DNA of 14,640 nt from Spirochaetaceae bacterium (lineage in GTDB: Bacteria > Spirochaetota > Spirochaetia > PWKH01), in NCBI GenBank assembly GCA_003557605.1, contig PWNW01000096.1, positions 1-14,640 of the forward strand, written 5' to 3'. The position numbers were made by a program, and so were the translations under genes. Below are positions 6,292-14,028 of this stretch, piece after piece. Under the pieces are notes generated by a model that was not told where the DNA came from, ran no database searches, and saw only the letters and a program-made list of their open reading frames with translations. Every line of letters starts with the position of its first letter. The first letter of the stretch is position 1.

Positions 6292-7563
6292 CTACACTGA
6301 GTATTTCTGGAGATGGGGAAGAAACTGCGGCGGCAGCTGAGCGATGATCATGATGCAGTTCTGGTCGTAGTTCTCTGAAAGTATTCTGCCGTGTTTCCGC
6401 AGATACTGCAGCAGATCATACCGGTCTGCAGGCAGACAGTAGCTTTTCTCCGCATAGTTTTCATACAGAACATGTTCTATAAGCACGCTCAGCTGCTCAA
6501 TATGAATTCCTTCCCTGACGGATACGGCGATTGAGTGCTTGTGCCTGCTCTTTATGCTGTTAAGATGGGTCAGGTCATCTCCGCAGAGATCAATCTTATT
6601 GAACACAATAATAACCGGTCTGTCCAGCGCATTGAGATCATGAAGAACCTGCATGGTGGTGGTGTAATGCGTTTCAAGATACGGGTCGGAGGCGTCAATA
6701 ATCACAAGCAGAAAGTCCGAATAGAGGGATTCCTCGAGAGTGGAGGAGAAGGATTCAATCAGGTCATGGGGCAGATCCCGAATGAATCCCACGGTGTCGG
6801 TCAGGAGGATTTCACTTCCCCCGGGAAGTACAACCCGCCGGGTGGTGGGGTCAAGGGTGGCAAAGAGCTTGTTCTCCACCAGTACATCCGCATGGGTAAG
6901 GGCGTTCAGCAGAGAGGACTTGCCTGCATTGGTATATCCCACGATTGCTCCGGTAGGTACCGGCAGTGATCTGCGCTGCTTGCGCTGCACCGAACGGTGG
7001 GATTTGACCTTGGCTAATTCCTCCTTGGTCTTTGAAATTCTCTTCACCGCAATTCTGCGGTCAACCTCAAGCTGTTTTTCTCCCTCGCCCCTGGTGCCTC
7101 TGGTGCCTCCGCGCTGCCGCGACAGGTGGGTCCATGCACGGGTGAGTCTGGGAAGGGAATACTCAAGCCGGGCAAGATTCACCTGAAGCACCGCTTCACG
7201 GGTGGATGCGCGGTCGGCGAAAATCTGGAGTATCACCTCCCTGCGGTCTATCACGCAAAGGTCTGTGTGACGTTCAAGGTTTCTCTGCTGCCTGGGCGAA
7301 AGGTCCTGGTCGAATATCAGGCAGTCGGTCTCCAGATCCAGGGCCTCCTGGAGGATTTCCTCAACCTTCCCGCTTCCGATATAGTACTTCGGATTGATCT
7401 GGTTGACCGAGACCAGCTGGGACCCGGCAATTTCCATGCCCATGGTCTTCACCAGTTCTGTAAGCTCCTGGAGAGATGCCTCGGCCTCACGTTTCTCCCT
7501 GGTATATGCTGAGATAAGATATGCACGCTGCAGGGGTTCCTGCAGCTCAGTTGGTTCCTTCAT
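6292..7563 (-). CDS. hflX: GTPase HflX, ribosome-splitting and rescue factor
   Basis: A 423-aa translational GTPase of the Obg-HflX class. HflX binds the 50S subunit and splits stalled 70S ribosomes, especially under heat or antibiotic stress. The N-terminal HflX domain covers about 1-140 with LSPRQQRNLE at 88-97. A Gly-rich linker RGGTRGTRGEGEKQLEVDRR at 151-170 leads into a coiled stretch. The G domain has G1 GYTNAGKS (209-216), the G2 Thr in the LDPTTRR segment (238-243), G3 DTVGF (256-260), G4 NKID (322-325) and a G5-like SVR (348-350). A short C-terminal domain follows. The length is normal for the family. The ATG at 7563 is the only good start, since a stop codon lies three codons upstream. 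It has no Shine-Dalgarno, and a promoter (7573-7601) ends nine bases before it. It follows rel by 52 nt and ends at the hairpin at 6260-6287. Confidence 0.96.
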   Translation of the reverse strand: MKEPTELQEPLQRAYLISAYTREKREAEASLQELTELVKTMGMEIAGSQLVSVNQINPKYYIGSGKVEEILQEALDLETDCLIFDQDLSPRQQRNLERHTDLCVIDRREVILQIFADRASTREAVLQVNLARLEYSLPRLTRAWTHLSRQRGGTRGTRGEGEKQLEVDRRIAVKRISKTKEELAKVKSHRSVQRKQRRSLPVPTGAIVGYTNAGKSSLLNALTHADVLVENKLFATLDPTTRRVVLPGGSEILLTDTVGFIRDLPHDLIESFSSTLEESLYSDFLLVIIDASDPYLETHYTTTMQVLHDLNALDRPVIIVFNKIDLCGDDLTHLNSIKSRHKHSIAVSVREGIHIEQLSVLIEHVLYENYAEKSYCLPADRYDLLQYLRKHGRILSENYDQNCIMIIAQLPPQFLPHLQKYSV

Positions 7564-7572
7564 AGATGTTCA

Positions 7573-7601
7573 AACATAATTATATGAAAAACAGTTGTCA
7601 A
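7573..7601 (-). promoter_or_regulatory. Sigma70-like promoter for hflX, nearly leaderless
   Basis: Minus strand: a perfect TTGACA (7601-7596), a 17-bp spacer, and TATGTT (7578-7573). Only nine bases separate the -10 from the hflX ATG, so the predicted mRNA start is one to three bases before the start codon. A perfect TATAAT (7584-7579) overlaps this region but sits 11 bp from TTGACA; if used it would give a leader of about 8-10 nt, still without a Shine-Dalgarno. Confidence 0.6.
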
Positions 7602-7615
7602 GAGACTCGTAAGCC

Positions 7616-9622
7616 CTACATCGGCAGGATGCTGATAACCGAGGGTATAGTCCTCAGGCTCTTGATCACCCGCTTGAAGTCGTCGGGCTGCTCAATTTCC
7701 ATGGTGAAGCTTCCCGAAAGCCTTCCGTCCTCCGTCTCCTCAAGACGCCCCTCTATCAGGTGGCCTTTGTATTTTTTAACCGCTCCCTCTATCTCGGAAA
7801 AGAGGTCCGTGGTTCTCCTGGAGGTGACCTTGAACCGCTTGGTGCTTATCGGTTTTGCGGATTCCCATTCAACATCAATGGTGCGGTGTTCAATATCACG
7901 GATGTTCACCAGATTGGGACAGTTTTTTTTGTGAACAATAATTCCCCGGCCCCGGGAAATGTATCCGATGATGTGGTCCCCCGTTGAAGGGGAGCAGCAT
8001 TTCGCAATGCTGATCATCATGTTTTTTTCGTTTCCTATGCGGAAGGAGAGCTTGTCAGCATGGATGACATGCTTGACAATCTCATCGGACTCAATTGGTT
8101 CGACAAGCGCTTCCTGCTTCTGGGACTCCTGGGCCTTCTCCACGGCCTTCCGCTTTGCGATGATGCTTTTATCGATCAGAAGGTTCTCGTCATGCTTGTT
8201 CAGCCAGTTGCGTATTCTCTGCCGGGCCCGGGATGTCCTTGCGATGCGCAGCCAGTTGACATGGGGACGTCCGTTGGGGGAGGTGAGGATCTCAACCACT
8301 TGGGTGTTCTTCAGCGGCTGGTTCAAGGGAATGATTGAACCGTCAGCCTTGGCACCAATCATATGGCTTCCCACCTCCGAGTGGATGTAGTAGGCGAAAT
8401 CAATAGCCGTGGAATTTGCAGGCAGCTCAATAATGTGGCCCTCAGGGGTGAACACGTAAATAGAGTCCTTCAGCAGCTCAGACTTGATCTCGTCAAGAAA
8501 GTCATCTGAAAGGTCCACCTCCTGGTCCCAGCTCTTCAGCTTGCTGATAATAGGAAGGGTATCAGCAGAAATCTTTGCACCGCCGAACTCCTGCTTATAG
8601 GCCCAGTGGGCCGCAATGCCGAATTCCGCGGTGTAGTGCATGGCCCTGGTGCGTATCTGTATTTCCAGCTGTCTCCCGTTGTAGCACATCACTGTGGTAT
8701 GCAGGCTCTGGTACTGGTTTGCCTTGGGCATGGCAATGTAGTCCTTGAACCGTCCCTCTATGGGAGGCCAGAGCTTATGAATCAAACCCAGGAGGGTGTA
8801 GCAGTCATTTGAGGTGGAGCAGGTAATCCTGACCCCCAGGATGTCATAGATTTCCTCTATGTCCTTGTTGCGTTTCTTCATCTTCCGGTAGATTGAGTAG
8901 AAATGCTTTGCTCTGGAGGTCACCAGGATATCAGCGATGCCCTCTTCACCAGCGCTGCGGTAGATAGCCTTTTCAACCCGTTTCAGGTATTCGGTCCGTT
9001 CACTTTTCTTTGCGAGCAGAAAGTCCTTTATGTACCGGTAGATGTCGGGATTCAAATGCTTCAGAGCTAAATCCTCAAGTTCCGCCTTCATCCAGGATAT
9101 TCCCATCCGGTCTGCAAGGGGAGCATAGATGTCCAGGCACTCCGATGCGATAGCTTTGCGCCGTTCCGGGGAGAGGTGCTGCAGGGTGTTCATATTGTGG
9201 AGCTTGTCCGCCAGCTTGATGATGATCACCCGGATGTCCTTTGCCATGGCAAACAGCATCTTGCGGATGGTCTCAGCTTCCTGGACGCTTTTATTCTTCA
9301 CCTTCAGGATCGATATCTTGGTAACCCCGTCAACTAGGGATGCTACGGTTTCACCAAATCTCTCCTTGATGATCTCCTGGGTGACCCCAGAATCTTCAAG
9401 GATGTCATGGAGCAGTCCGGCAATCACCGTATCGGGATCCATGTGCATGTCCACCAGCATCTCTGCGACATAGAGAGGATGGATGAAGTAGGGTTCTCCG
9501 CTGGCGCGTTTCTGGGTTCCGTGGAGTTCCTGGGACCAGAGAGCAGCCTGAATAATCTGCTCCTGCTCTTCGGGAGTGTAGTGAGACAGTTTCTGTTTAA
9601 ACTTCTCAATTAAGTCCAGCAT
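7616..9622 (-). CDS. rel: Bifunctional (p)ppGpp synthetase/hydrolase, RelA/SpoT homologue
   Basis: Long RSH enzyme that makes and degrades (p)ppGpp in the stringent response, associated with ribosomes; 668 aa from the ATG at 9622. The HD hydrolase domain keeps its metal and catalytic residues (His48, His72-Asp73, Glu76-Asp77, Asp139, Asn143). The synthetase domain has YSIYRKM (about 242-248), Asp260, RFKD (291-294) and Glu320 in EIQIRT. RFKD fits the RxKD signature of bifunctional enzymes rather than ExDD of RelA-only ones, so both activities are expected. A TGS domain (about 388-447), a Cys-rich ZFD-like segment with CC (542-543) and HKKNC (564-568), and a C-terminal ACT domain follow. Residue 303 is Gln where PKxNGYQSLH normally has Gly. 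The frame is open to a TTG at 9667 inside prmC, preceded by a purine run. The ATG is chosen because its N-terminus aligns with SpoT-type starts, though it lacks a clear Shine-Dalgarno. Confidence 0.95.
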   Translation of the reverse strand: MLDLIEKFKQKLSHYTPEEQEQIIQAALWSQELHGTQKRASGEPYFIHPLYVAEMLVDMHMDPDTVIAGLLHDILEDSGVTQEIIKERFGETVASLVDGVTKISILKVKNKSVQEAETIRKMLFAMAKDIRVIIIKLADKLHNMNTLQHLSPERRKAIASECLDIYAPLADRMGISWMKAELEDLALKHLNPDIYRYIKDFLLAKKSERTEYLKRVEKAIYRSAGEEGIADILVTSRAKHFYSIYRKMKKRNKDIEEIYDILGVRITCSTSNDCYTLLGLIHKLWPPIEGRFKDYIAMPKANQYQSLHTTVMCYNGRQLEIQIRTRAMHYTAEFGIAAHWAYKQEFGGAKISADTLPIISKLKSWDQEVDLSDDFLDEIKSELLKDSIYVFTPEGHIIELPANSTAIDFAYYIHSEVGSHMIGAKADGSIIPLNQPLKNTQVVEILTSPNGRPHVNWLRIARTSRARQRIRNWLNKHDENLLIDKSIIAKRKAVEKAQESQKQEALVEPIESDEIVKHVIHADKLSFRIGNEKNMMISIAKCCSPSTGDHIIGYISRGRGIIVHKKNCPNLVNIRDIEHRTIDVEWESAKPISTKRFKVTSRRTTDLFSEIEGAVKKYKGHLIEGRLEETEDGRLSGSFTMEIEQPDDFKRVIKSLRTIPSVISILPM

Positions 9623-9631
9623 ATCTATCTG

Positions 9632-9647
9632 TATACCGTTATACCGT
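9632..9647. repeat. 8-bp tandem repeat in the prmC-rel junction
   Basis: TATACCGT occurs twice in a row on the plus strand (9632-9639 and 9640-9647); read on the coding strand it is ACGGTATA twice. The repeat begins immediately after the prmC stop and fills 16 of the 25 bases before the rel ATG. A partial third unit (TTTACCG) continues into the prmC end. Confidence 0.7.
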
Positions 9648-10487
9648 TTACCGCCGCCCTGTGACAACCCTTCCCCTGCCGGTCAGATCAGCAGAAATCC
9701 TTGTTTCAGAGTATCCCCGATGAAGCATCATGGTTCGTACAGCCTCAGTCTGGCCGATGGAGCTCTCCAAGATGAGAAACCCCCCGGGTACCAGCATCTC
9801 ATACCCCATGCAGACAATTTCCCTGATGACATCCAGCCCGTCCGTTCCTCCGTGGAGGGCCAGCTCAGGTTCGTCCCGGGATTTCAGCTGCGGGTCTTCC
9901 ATTTCCAATGATGTCAGATAAGGGGGATTTGACACAACAATAGTGAAGGGGCCGCTCAGGTTTTCAAAGAGGCTGCTGTGAACTGCTGAGACATCAGCCT
10001 GCAGGTTCCCGGCATTCTCCCGGCATACAGCCAGGGCACGATCACTGACGTCGCTGCAGATGACCTCAGCGTTCTTGAGCTGCAGCTTCAGGGATATGCC
10101 GATGCACCCCGAGCCGGTGCACACATCCAGGATGCGAATGTCGCCAGGAAATTCACCTGCCGCCTGCAGGGACTCTTCAACCAGCAGTTCGCTATCCGGA
10201 CGCGGTATAAGCACATCCGGGGTGACCGTAAAGAGGTATCCGTAGAATTCCTGCTGTCCCATCAGATAGGCCGAGGGGGTCCCTGATGAGCGCATCGTTA
10301 CTAGTGAATGAAACTCCCGCTGCTGCCCACGGGAAAGCTCCCTGTCCATGGAGGCCAGGGCCTTTTCCTTGCTGATCTGCAGCACCTTTGATGCAAGCAG
10401 CAGTGCGTCAAGGAAGGGTGTTTCTGTAATGCCGGTGTTTCTCAGGGCCTCAGTTGCCTGTGCAAGGATCTCCCGCAGCTGTGCCAT
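9648..10487 (-). CDS. prmC: Peptide chain release factor N5-glutamine methyltransferase
   Basis: PrmC (HemK) transfers methyl from S-adenosylmethionine to the Gln of the GGQ motif in release factors, increasing peptide-release activity. The protein is 279 aa, normal for the family. A small helical N-terminal domain (about 1-75) is followed by LIPRPDSE (93-100, usually LIPRPxTE), SAM-binding motif I LDVCTGSGCIG (120-130), an acidic residue in motif II (CSDVSDRAL, about 144-152), and the catalytic NPPY (187-190) in VVSNPPYL. The ATG directly follows the prfA stop with no intervening base. Its Shine-Dalgarno GAGGAG is formed by the last two Glu codons of prfA, only three bases from the ATG. This places PrmC next to the gene for its substrate RF1, a common bacterial pairing. 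The end abuts or slightly overlaps rel. Confidence 0.96.
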   Translation of the reverse strand: MAQLREILAQATEALRNTGITETPFLDALLLASKVLQISKEKALASMDRELSRGQQREFHSLVTMRSSGTPSAYLMGQQEFYGYLFTVTPDVLIPRPDSELLVEESLQAAGEFPGDIRILDVCTGSGCIGISLKLQLKNAEVICSDVSDRALAVCRENAGNLQADVSAVHSSLFENLSGPFTIVVSNPPYLTSLEMEDPQLKSRDEPELALHGGTDGLDVIREIVCMGYEMLVPGGFLILESSIGQTEAVRTMMLHRGYSETRISADLTGRGRVVTGRR

Positions 10488-11555
10488 CTACTCCTCTTTA
10501 AGCTTCTCCTCATGGGAAGCAATCCTGAGGGAATCGATGACCTCGTTGAGGTCCCCCGAAAGAATATAATCAAGCTTGTAGAGCGTCAGGTTGATACGAT
10601 GGTCCGTCACCCGGTTCTGGGGGAAATTGTATGTCCTGATACGCTCGGACCGGTCACCCGAACCTACCTGGCTTTTGCGGTTTTCAGCCCGTTCCCGCTG
10701 TTTCTTCTCCTCCTCCATATCATAGAGGCGGGCCCTGAGGACCCTGAGGGCCTTTGAGCGGTTCTTGATCTGGGACTTTTCATCCTGGCAGGTCACCACA
10801 AGGCCGGTGGGCAGATGGGTGATCCGCACCGCGCTGTCGGTGGTGTTGACGCTCTGTCCCCCGGGCCCTGATGAACGGAACACATCAACCTTGATTTCTT
10901 CGCTTTTTATCTCAATTTCAGTTTCTTCAGCCTCAGGAAGCACCGCTACGGTGACCGCCGAGGTATGGATTCTTCCTCCCGATTCCGTGGTGGGCACCCG
11001 CTGGACTCGATGTCCCCCTGACTCAAACCGCAGATGACCGTATACTTCCTTCCCCGCCACCGAGAAGATAATCTCCTTGATGCCGCCGATCTCGGTTTCA
11101 TTGAGGTCCATGATTTCCAGTTTCCAGCCCTTGGATTCGGCATAGTGGGTGTACATTTTGTAGAGGTCAGAAGCAAACAGGGCCGCCTCCTCCCCGCCGG
11201 TGCCGGCCCTGATTTCCATGATGATGTTCTTGCCGTCCAGGGGATCCTTGGGAACCAGCAGAATCTTCAGCTGGTCCTCAATCTCCTGCCTGCGCTGCTG
11301 CAGTTCTGAAAGCTCCTCCTTGGCCAGTTCCTTCAGTTCGCTGTCCTGCTCATCCTCCATCATGTCCTGGGTGGACTTCAGATCAGAAAGGGTGCTTTGA
11401 TACTCATGATATACCTGCATGATCTCAGAAAGCTGGGCATGCTCCTGCATCAGGTCGCGGTAGCGGTTTCTGTCCTTGAGTATATCGCCGTCGGAGAGCA
11501 GCTTTTCCACCTCCCGGTGTCTCTCCTGCATGGTGTTGAGTTTGTCTACGTTCAT
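10488..11555 (-). CDS. prfA: Peptide chain release factor 1
   Basis: RF1 recognises UAA and UAG stop codons in the ribosomal A site and triggers hydrolysis of peptidyl-tRNA. The protein is 355 aa. An acidic helical N-terminal domain (about 1-100) precedes the codon-recognition domain with the PxT tripeptide PTT at 188-190, which identifies RF1 rather than RF2 (SPF). The catalytic GGQ is at 232-234 in RSSGPGGQSVNTTDSA; the Gln is the PrmC target. Both motif positions match E. coli RF1 within one residue. A purine-rich Shine-Dalgarno (GGGGGGAGAAGG) ends five bases before the ATG. It is the first gene of the prfA-prmC-rel(-hflX) run, 55 nt after the end of the GPH transporter. Confidence 0.97.
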   Translation of the reverse strand: MNVDKLNTMQERHREVEKLLSDGDILKDRNRYRDLMQEHAQLSEIMQVYHEYQSTLSDLKSTQDMMEDEQDSELKELAKEELSELQQRRQEIEDQLKILLVPKDPLDGKNIIMEIRAGTGGEEAALFASDLYKMYTHYAESKGWKLEIMDLNETEIGGIKEIIFSVAGKEVYGHLRFESGGHRVQRVPTTESGGRIHTSAVTVAVLPEAEETEIEIKSEEIKVDVFRSSGPGGQSVNTTDSAVRITHLPTGLVVTCQDEKSQIKNRSKALRVLRARLYDMEEEKKQRERAENRKSQVGSGDRSERIRTYNFPQNRVTDHRINLTLYKLDYILSGDLNEVIDSLRIASHEEKLKEE

Positions 11556-11574
11556 TGGTACCTTCTCCCCCCTG

Positions 11575-11604
11575 ATAATAGAACATCTGTGCCCGCAAGG
11601 GCAA
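11575..11604 (-). promoter_or_regulatory. Possible promoter of the prfA-prmC-rel run
   Basis: Minus strand: TTGCCC (11604-11599), an 18-bp spacer, and TATTAT (11580-11575). The -10 matches at five of six positions and the -35 at four of six. It lies in the 55-nt gap between the GPH transporter stop and prfA. I see no convincing terminator in this gap (only a five-bp TGCCC/GGGCA stem without a T-run), so read-through from upstream is also possible. Confidence 0.4.
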
Positions 11605-11610
11605 GGGGGA

Positions 11611-13023
11611 TCAGAGGTCCATCTCTTTGAGCTTTCCCCGGTAGACCTTCACCTTTTCGGGAGTCAGGGAGTTCATTTTTATAAACACCGCAACGCCGAT
11701 GATCAGGAAGGCCATCGGGACTAGGGCCATGTGGGCATGGATCCCGAATATGGCTTCCGGGGAGCGGGGATCTGCTGAGAAATTGGTGACCTCATGGATC
11801 ACCCAGAAGGTCACTGCCTGGCTGGCATAGGAGAGCCTGCCGAAGAATGCCCTGAATCCCATGTAGATCCCGTCATCCCGCTTTTTTTCCTTCACCACCA
11901 CCTCATCGATTACATCAGCCATGGCGGGGGGCATGAAGAGCCAGAATCCCCCGAAGGAGAGGCCCCAGAAAAACATGGCAACGGTAAACCCGGCATAGGA
12001 TTTCAGGAAGGTCATGGGAAAGGAGAACAGCGCCATCAGCAGTGCTGAGATGATCAGCATTTTCTGGTTGTTCTTCAGCCGTTTTGAGATCATGCCCCAC
12101 AGGGGGACCGAGGCGACTGCGCCGATGAGCATGCCGCCGAATATTAAGGTAGTGTCGGAGCTGCCTCCCGGCAGGATGTAGTCTCCCACATAATGGATTG
12201 AACCGGTCATGCACATTGCCGCTGACTGGTAGAAGAAATACAGCAGGATAAAAGCCAGGAAGTTTTTCTGCCTGAAGGCCCGGGCCATCTGGGTGAAGAA
12301 TGAAGCAGCGCTCCCTTCAGCCTTTTCCAGCTCAACCTTCTGCATGTAGCTTCGTACCATGCGCTTGTTCTCAAGGACACCGGGAAGCAGCAGCATGGCG
12401 GCAAATACTGCAATTGCCGCGGTCACCCAGGCGCTGGTGTAGAAACTGCCCTGATCTCCGTATTCGAAGAACAGGGGAGGTATGACAAATCCGCCGGCGA
12501 TGCCGAAGACTCCGATGACCGTGCCAAGTTCTGCAGTCCTCAGCCGTTCCTTGGTGCCCCGGAACTTGTCGGGGAACACCGACTGGTAATTGAGCTCCCA
12601 GACTGAATAGAGCAGATCATAGAGACAGGTGGTGAAGACCATCCACAGGAATACCGGAAAGGGATTGACCGATGCATCCAAGGTCCTCGGTACTGCGAAT
12701 ATCAGGATGAAGCTGAAGGAGCAGGTTATGGTGCCGAAGAGAATCCAGGGGAACCTCCTTCCCAGCTTCTTGGACAGAAAGGTCGGCTTGGAGGTGAAGT
12801 AGCCGAGCAGGGGATCATTGACCGCATTCCATATGGCATAGATGATGATGGCAATGGCCGCATAGGCAGAGGGAAGCCCCACCTCGGTTTCATAGAATTT
12901 AAACACCACTGCCGCAAAGGCTCCGGTGAGAAACTCGGCAAGAAACCTGCCGACACCGTAGGAGCTCATCACTCCCAGGGTGTTCTCAGGTCCGGCGCTT
13001 AATGATATACCCTTACTGCTCAT
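11611..13023 (-). CDS. GPH-family (MFS) sugar:cation symporter-like transporter
   Basis: A 470-aa inner-membrane protein of the glycoside-pentoside-hexuronide (GPH, MelB-like) branch of the major facilitator superfamily, with about twelve hydrophobic segments and a charged central loop (about residues 220-250). The family signature is visible: WNAVNDPLLGYFTS at 65-78, with Asn-Asp at 69-70 matching the cation/substrate-site region of MelB, followed by KLGRRFPWIL (86-95). Members usually import sugars or glycosides with Na+ or H+; the substrate here is not known and no glycosidase gene lies beside it. An in-frame GTG at 13059 lies upstream of the promoter's -10 box. The ATG at 13023 has AGGGGA five bases upstream, so the start is set there. 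It follows the EamA transporter by 60 nt but has its own promoter. Confidence 0.9.
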   Translation of the reverse strand: MSSKGISLSAGPENTLGVMSSYGVGRFLAEFLTGAFAAVVFKFYETEVGLPSAYAAIAIIIYAIWNAVNDPLLGYFTSKPTFLSKKLGRRFPWILFGTITCSFSFILIFAVPRTLDASVNPFPVFLWMVFTTCLYDLLYSVWELNYQSVFPDKFRGTKERLRTAELGTVIGVFGIAGGFVIPPLFFEYGDQGSFYTSAWVTAAIAVFAAMLLLPGVLENKRMVRSYMQKVELEKAEGSAASFFTQMARAFRQKNFLAFILLYFFYQSAAMCMTGSIHYVGDYILPGGSSDTTLIFGGMLIGAVASVPLWGMISKRLKNNQKMLIISALLMALFSFPMTFLKSYAGFTVAMFFWGLSFGGFWLFMPPAMADVIDEVVVKEKKRDDGIYMGFRAFFGRLSYASQAVTFWVIHEVTNFSADPRSPEAIFGIHAHMALVPMAFLIIGVAVFIKMNSLTPEKVKVYRGKLKEMDL

Positions 13024-13028
13024 ACTGT

Positions 13029-13034
13029 TCCCCT
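13029..13034 (-). promoter_or_regulatory. Shine-Dalgarno fixing the GPH transporter start
   Basis: AGGGGA on the minus strand, five bases before the ATG at 13023. Together with the -10 box at 13050-13055 it rules out the longer GTG-initiated form. Confidence 0.75.
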
Positions 13035-13049
13035 GTTTTGTTTCAAAAG

Positions 13050-13058
13050 ATTGTACCA
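13050..13058 (-). promoter_or_regulatory. Extended -10 promoter of the GPH transporter
   Basis: Minus strand TGG-TACAAT (13058-13050): a TGn extension directly before a -10 box matching the consensus at five of six positions. No good -35 is seen at 16-18 bp, which is normal for extended -10 promoters. Transcription would begin near 13043, about 20 bases before the ATG. Confidence 0.5.
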
Positions 13059-13083
13059 CACTATTGCTGATAGGTGCATTGTT

Positions 13084-13989
13084 TTATTCCATATTACGTA
13101 TGACCTTGGGAAGCCGTTCCCGGTTAATGAAGAACAGCATCACCGATACTGCTATGAGCACCATGCCGATTACGGTGATCAGGTCCGGCCCTTCAGCAGG
13201 GATCATGAGCCAGCTGAATACTGCCCCCGCCACGGGTATGATGAACTTATAGAGATTCAGCTCAGAAACCTTCACCTCCCTGCGTTTCAGCAGGGAGTAC
13301 CAGATGGAGAATGCGCAGGCGGAGACAAAGCTCAGCCACAGAAGAACTGAGATGAAGGGAAGCGGCAGGGACGCAGGCATCTTCTCCCCGGTGATCAGCG
13401 ACATGATCAGCAGCACCGCCCCTCCCAGTAATATCTGCTGGGAATTAAGGAACAGCGGGTCCAGTGCCTTTCTCTTCACGATCATCTGCCCGAAGGAGCC
13501 CACAAAGCAGGTGAGCAGCAGAACGGCAATCCCCAGGATCTCCCGAAGTCCTGCGGCATCACCGAAATCCCGCTGCATGCTCAGCAGGGCTATACCGATC
13601 ACTGCTCCGGCAATGCTGAAGCCCTTTCGGAGGGTAAACTTGTCATCATGGGTGAGCGCATGGGCGGTGAGTGCAACAAACAGCGGTTCTGATCCCATGA
13701 CAATCGCAGCGACCGCTGCAGGGACCAGGTTGATCCCTTGAAAATAGAGCCCGTAGAAGAGACTTGTCTGCAGCAGCGATACCGGCAGAACAGTTCTCCA
13801 GTTTTCCCGAAAGAAGGAGACATATCCCCGGATCCTTCCGGCAAAGGGAATAATGAGCAGCCCTGAGATCATGAAGCGGATCCCGGCAAAAAAGAAGGGT
13901 TCTGCATATTCCAGCCCGATCTTAACTCCCGCATAGGCGGTAGCCCAGAGCAGTGCCGCAGTAAGGGCAAGTATGGTGGTGCGTTTCAT
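13084..13989 (-). CDS. EamA/DMT-family transporter, ten membrane segments
   Basis: A 301-aa inner-membrane protein of the drug/metabolite transporter (DMT, EamA) superfamily. Two homologous halves of five hydrophobic helices each (about 5-140 and 150-285) can be seen. The first half opens with the usual AALLWATAYAGVKIGLEYAEPF-like pattern and has the VAAIVMGSEPLFVALTA segment near 93-109; the second ends with IGMVLIAVSVMLFF. It probably exports amino acids or other metabolites; the substrate cannot be read from sequence. The ATG at 13989 has no strong Shine-Dalgarno (GGCAG about six bases before it), but it gives a normal family N-terminus. A well-formed promoter stands 38-66 bases upstream. 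The gene lies between the unknown edge gene and the GPH transporter, all on the minus strand. Confidence 0.92.
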   Translation of the reverse strand: MKRTTILALTAALLWATAYAGVKIGLEYAEPFFFAGIRFMISGLLIIPFAGRIRGYVSFFRENWRTVLPVSLLQTSLFYGLYFQGINLVPAAVAAIVMGSEPLFVALTAHALTHDDKFTLRKGFSIAGAVIGIALLSMQRDFGDAAGLREILGIAVLLLTCFVGSFGQMIVKRKALDPLFLNSQQILLGGAVLLIMSLITGEKMPASLPLPFISVLLWLSFVSACAFSIWYSLLKRREVKVSELNLYKFIIPVAGAVFSWLMIPAEGPDLITVIGMVLIAVSVMLFFINRERLPKVIRNME

Positions 13990-13996
13990 ATGGTAT

Positions 13997-14028
13997 CTGC
14001 CAGCCTGTATGGAAATGACTGCTGCCAG
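13997..14028. repeat. CTGCCAG direct repeat in the EamA leader
   Basis: CTGCCAG at 13997-14003 and again at 14022-14028, starting 25 bp apart. The second copy overlaps the -10 box (14027-14032) and the first lies just before the start codon. It may be a regulator site or chance; seven-base repeats are not rare. Confidence 0.3.

Noticed and set aside
6535..6969. 144-aa open frame on the plus strand opposite hflX
   Set aside because: It lies wholly inside a confident hflX gene, has no promoter or Shine-Dalgarno that I can see, and its translation looks like an antisense shadow of the Gly/Arg-rich hflX region.
11590..11606. Terminator hairpin TGCCC-loop-GGGCA between the GPH transporter and prfA
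   Set aside because: Only a five-bp stem without a T-run on the minus strand; it overlaps a candidate promoter and is too weak to call.
13024..13059. GTG start for a 482-aa GPH transporter
   Set aside because: The -10 box lies downstream of this GTG, and a Shine-Dalgarno sits at the correct distance from the ATG at 13023.
13304..13741. 145-aa open frame on the plus strand opposite the EamA transporter gene
   Set aside because: It is contained in a confident membrane-protein gene and has shadow-like Ser/Arg/Thr/Pro-rich composition.
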